The notes under the pieces are model-generated. The model worked only from the letters and a program-made list of their open reading frames with translations, made no database searches and had not been told where the DNA came from. A DNA stretch of 46,534 nt. Origin: Gymnopilus junonius (taxonomy: Eukaryota > Basidiomycota > Agaricomycetes > Agaricales > Galerinaceae). Positions 43,504 to 46,534 of this stretch are shown here, piece by piece (the first letter of the stretch is position 1; each line of letters opens with the position of its first letter). The stretch spans positions 1 through 46,534 of the forward strand of contig JADNYJ010000262.1 in assembly GCA_015501075.1 (NCBI GenBank), written 5' to 3'. Made by a program: the position numbers and the translations under genes.

Positions 43504-46500
43504 TCCTTTTCTAATCACTATTCTCGAAAACGTTCTCGGCCATGATGCTTGGCCGATCAGAGATGCAAGGATGCTAATTGAGCTGTGTTGCTTTCTAGAT
43601 GACATTCGGTATATCTCGCCTCCTTCGTGTTAACTAGCCGGTTCGCAATGGTTCACATCTGGGCTCAGGCCGACGAACTACCGCTGTTTGTCTGCTCCCG
43701 CTTCACTCTCGTCATGTGAAGATGGTGTTCATCTTGCGTTACAGCTGCTAGTGGTGTCATTGCAGCTTCCCGATGGGACACGAGTCGATGAGCACGTTCT
43801 TTTCTTGTGGTGCGTTTATTTCTCTTCCGAGTCTATCACACCCTGCGCTGTCGCGCTGTAGGATAGACTCGCTTCGTTTCTTTGATAGGACGATAACACA
43901 TGTCGAGGCGATCCTGATCGGAATTTGTATACCACCCATCACCAATTATTGGTGTGGTTCACATGTTGGGAGTTAATCTTTTTGTCTATCCGGAGTCGTA
44001 TTGTCATACTTTTTACGATGCTGTTGCGCATCGTCAACCATTATGTTAGTATTTTTTCTTGACACTGTTGTCCCGTCTTCCTGTCATTTTGTGTTCGAAT
44101 TCCATATGGCTGATGAAATTGTTGCTATATTTGTTGTGGATGTGCAAGAATTTGCCAGCGATGTTTCTCCTTGTTTCAACTGCAAGGAACTACAGTGATC
44201 ATAAAACTCTTGTAATCTTATGGTGAATAATGTCACACACGTGACGTTGAAGCACCGTTCTACAAATGGATTTATTTTCGACCAAATCAGGTTTTAGCGC
44301 CCTCGAAATCTCACCGGAGAAACGCCTAGGGAGTGTTTTCTACTCTTTCGCCGAGAGATATCTTAGCTAAAGTATCCAGGTCGAACTCGATGCTCGATTT
44401 TTTGCATCATGGATGTGCATAAATAGCGTCGACTGCCCCGCGTTTACATTCAGTCAAGAATCAAAAATCCACTGGACACATTTCGGCGAAATTTCCGCGG
44501 CTGTAATGTCAGTAAAGAGAAACCAGACCACCTCTTTAAAGAATGGAGGTATGATCTCCGAGGGTTGAGAAGTTGATTTCAGTCTTTTCTCCATGACGGC
44601 TGGGCGTACCTCCGTAATTTCTCCGAGTGGGCATTTCTTTCGCACATTTGCAAGCGCTTTGTATTTTCATATAATTACGATCGATTTGAAGAAGGGGACT
44701 GCGGCATTTTCTCTGCATTCCTCTTCCCTGCTTTGGCATTGAATTCAGCGCCCACACAAATAGATTTTTGTGGGGTATATTCCACCGAGGTTGGAATAGG
44801 GTCTCGAACACGAGGGCGGGGTCGCCGTGATACAGTAAGCTTCGTTTTATTTTTTCTCCCGTGATGACCGCTCAACTAGAGTACGTCTGTTCGTTTGAAT
44901 GCAAGGTGGCTAAGAAGGAAAAGAGAAGGAATGGGGATAATCCTTGGTTTGATACCACGGTAGGTTTACGCCACTGGATTAAGAAAAACTAGAGTTTGTC
45001 GTTATCGTGAACTGGACGAGAACACAACCTGGTTCAGTTTCATTCAAGAAAGATGGAAGGGTATATAGAAGGGTAGATCTCGATTGACGAAGTAAATGCA
45101 TCATAATTGCCGGAGATTAAGCAACATTTATGCAGTCTGATCAGGAAACGGATACATGTCCTATTTGTCTGTTGTAAATTACCAGTCCAAACTCGCAATA
45201 CTGCTATCATTCTTGTCGCCAGACTGTCTTGGATACTCCCTGCCGTGCCAGAAATCAAAGAGGGTAAGACATGTTAGAGGATACTATTCACTTGTAAGGT
45301 GGACGTGGGACCAGATACGCGGTAAAAACCCGTCCTTCACAAAGCCCTGTGGCTTGACATGGGATGGAAACATTGTTCGAGCCATCTGTCGCTTCTGGAC
45401 TGGCCGACAATCGGCCGTATATGAGAGTGAACTCGGAGATGTAAAACATCATGGTAGAGATCGCATCATTGGGACAGGTCTAGTGGAATAGGATATACGG
45501 CTCGAGAGTTGCTGGGGGATACTGTAGAGAGTAGATTCATCAGAGGAGATGCAACAAACGAGTTCTGCAGAGAAACTTTTTTTAGAAGGTACCGATGCTT
45601 TTCAGAAGCAAGAGCTTCATAGAGCAGGCCCAGGTGTTTCCTGAGCATGTCCAAAACTGGCTAGAGTTGAAAGTCCAGACAATCTCGGAGGTTGGCGTAC
45701 GCATAAATTTACGTAGATCTATCTGGCTCAGTTCAAGCGAAGACTTTCATCGAGAACCGAAACTTGTGGTGAGCGAAGCCAGAGAACATTGACTAATTAG
45801 ACTCTCGGGATCAGTGCTTGAATACAAGCCCTCTTTTGCTCATGCCAGAGTCTGCAATGCATCCGAGATCGAGTGTATTAAAGAGAATAAGCCTATATCT
45901 TACAAAGGCATTGATGATGGTACCTCCATTGGGCTCGGCTTCATACAGAATGAGTCTGGTACGTGGCAACTGGGCGTGGAATGGATTTAATTCTTGACGT
46001 GCGATAAGTTCTTTCCTGTGTTCGGATGCCATACAGTAGTACAAGTACGAATGACGTAGAATTGGAAAGCAAGGGTGAATAAATTCGCTGGCCTGAAAAC
46101 GACAGTGCTGAATTTAAGAATGCTGCTTCAGGTTGGAGCCAATACCCTACGCACCAGCCTTGTTCAATCACGATCGGGAAACGAGAGAGAACGTGCGAAG
46201 CAGCCGTTTCCGCGCGTATTTCCCATTGTAGTGTATGTTGCTCTCCTTGGAACCCACCTTATGTACGGAACGTCCGACGATCATATCTGAAATCGAGGAT
46301 GACGGGCGACAGCTCCCACCCTCCTGTGTAACACTGGCGGAAGTTACGAATGAAGTCAGTGGCTGCCGAATAAATGTACGCCAACCAATCGGGTGAAAAA
46401 GAAAGTATGTAATCGACCCGGTGTAATTAGCTTCAACAACTGCAAGGCGGAGTCAGGAAGTCGGATAGGAGTTCCGATTGGAAAATAATCAGGAGACACA

Positions 46501-46534
46501 AAAGGTACTACATATATATATTATTACTATTCTA

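Larger units (their letters stand above)
41668..46534. other. gene-poor 3' end of window, no confident gene
   Basis: 4.9 kb after ROT1. It contains a duplicated ~95-bp segment (42731-42823 and 43409-43503) and only short ORFs without family resemblance. The longest, 45156-45491, could not be tied to any family or spliced into a longer frame. Minus-strand segments near 45811-46171 look mildly coding-like (RKELIARQELNPFHAQLPRT) but again do not extend. Confidence 0.4.

Noticed and set aside
45156..45491. 111-codon plus ORF near the window end
   Set aside because: No family resemblance, the opposite strand is partly open too, and there are no splice partners.

Overview
The window is fungal nuclear DNA, almost certainly from a mushroom-forming basidiomycete (Agaricomycete). 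The evidence is the very intron-dense gene structure (introns mostly 45-70 bp, up to 14 exons in a 302-codon gene), two membrane-protein families typical of these fungi (DUF6533 and DUF6534), and a degenerate PIF/Harbinger DNA transposon. Every gene model here was spliced by eye. Exon limits were accepted when the GT-AG junctions kept frame and rebuilt a recognisable protein family.

Layout. 1-411 (-): 5' part of an RBM25-type splicing factor. 702-1715 (+): CCDC25-like protein. 1790-2210 (+): unrecognised coding remnant. 3101-4840 (+): DUF6534 membrane protein. 5653-6159 (-): low-complexity hypothetical protein. 7039-9160 (+): PRMT3-type arginine methyltransferase. 9381-11012 (-): 2-oxoglutarate/Fe(II) dioxygenase. 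11118-11198 (+): tRNA-Cys(GCA) with a 9-nt intron. 11332-17477: a stack of at least three DNA transposons, namely a two-gene Harbinger element (12078-15401) inside a CACTA-like element (11332-15678), which abuts and probably splits the left end of a 1.8 kb inverted-repeat element (15682-17477). 17613-18301 (+): HINT-type HIT protein. 18962-23235 (+): RPAP1. 23452-24063 (-): LRR/F-box-like ORF. 24370-25042: small repeat-rich mobile element. 25321-27113 (+): glutathione synthetase. 29327-30687 (+): DUF6533 membrane protein. 31243-32895 (+): membrane-anchored aldo-keto reductase. 38495-39936 (+): proteasome subunit beta-6. 40720-41667 (+): ROT1. The stretches 32896-38494 and 41668-46534 hold no gene I could recognise.

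The genes are ordinary eukaryotic housekeeping and accessory genes with separate transcription units. They cover RNA processing, transcription, protein methylation, proteolysis, glutathione synthesis and ER chaperone work. No operon-like or biosynthetic cluster logic is visible. RBM25/CCDC25 and the 5653-6159 gene/PRMT3 are divergent pairs that may share promoters.

Two things stand out. First, the tRNA-flanked nest of transposons ends about 135 bp upstream of the HIT start codon. Second, several conserved genes (CCDC25, the dioxygenase, HIT, RPAP1, PRE7) each need one or more single-base length changes, usually in a short homopolymer, to restore an otherwise well-conserved reading frame. PRMT3, glutathione synthetase, the aldo-keto reductase, ROT1 and both DUF proteins need none. 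I cannot tell from sequence alone whether these are assembly errors or real lesions. I did not find a convincing previously undescribed multi-gene system.
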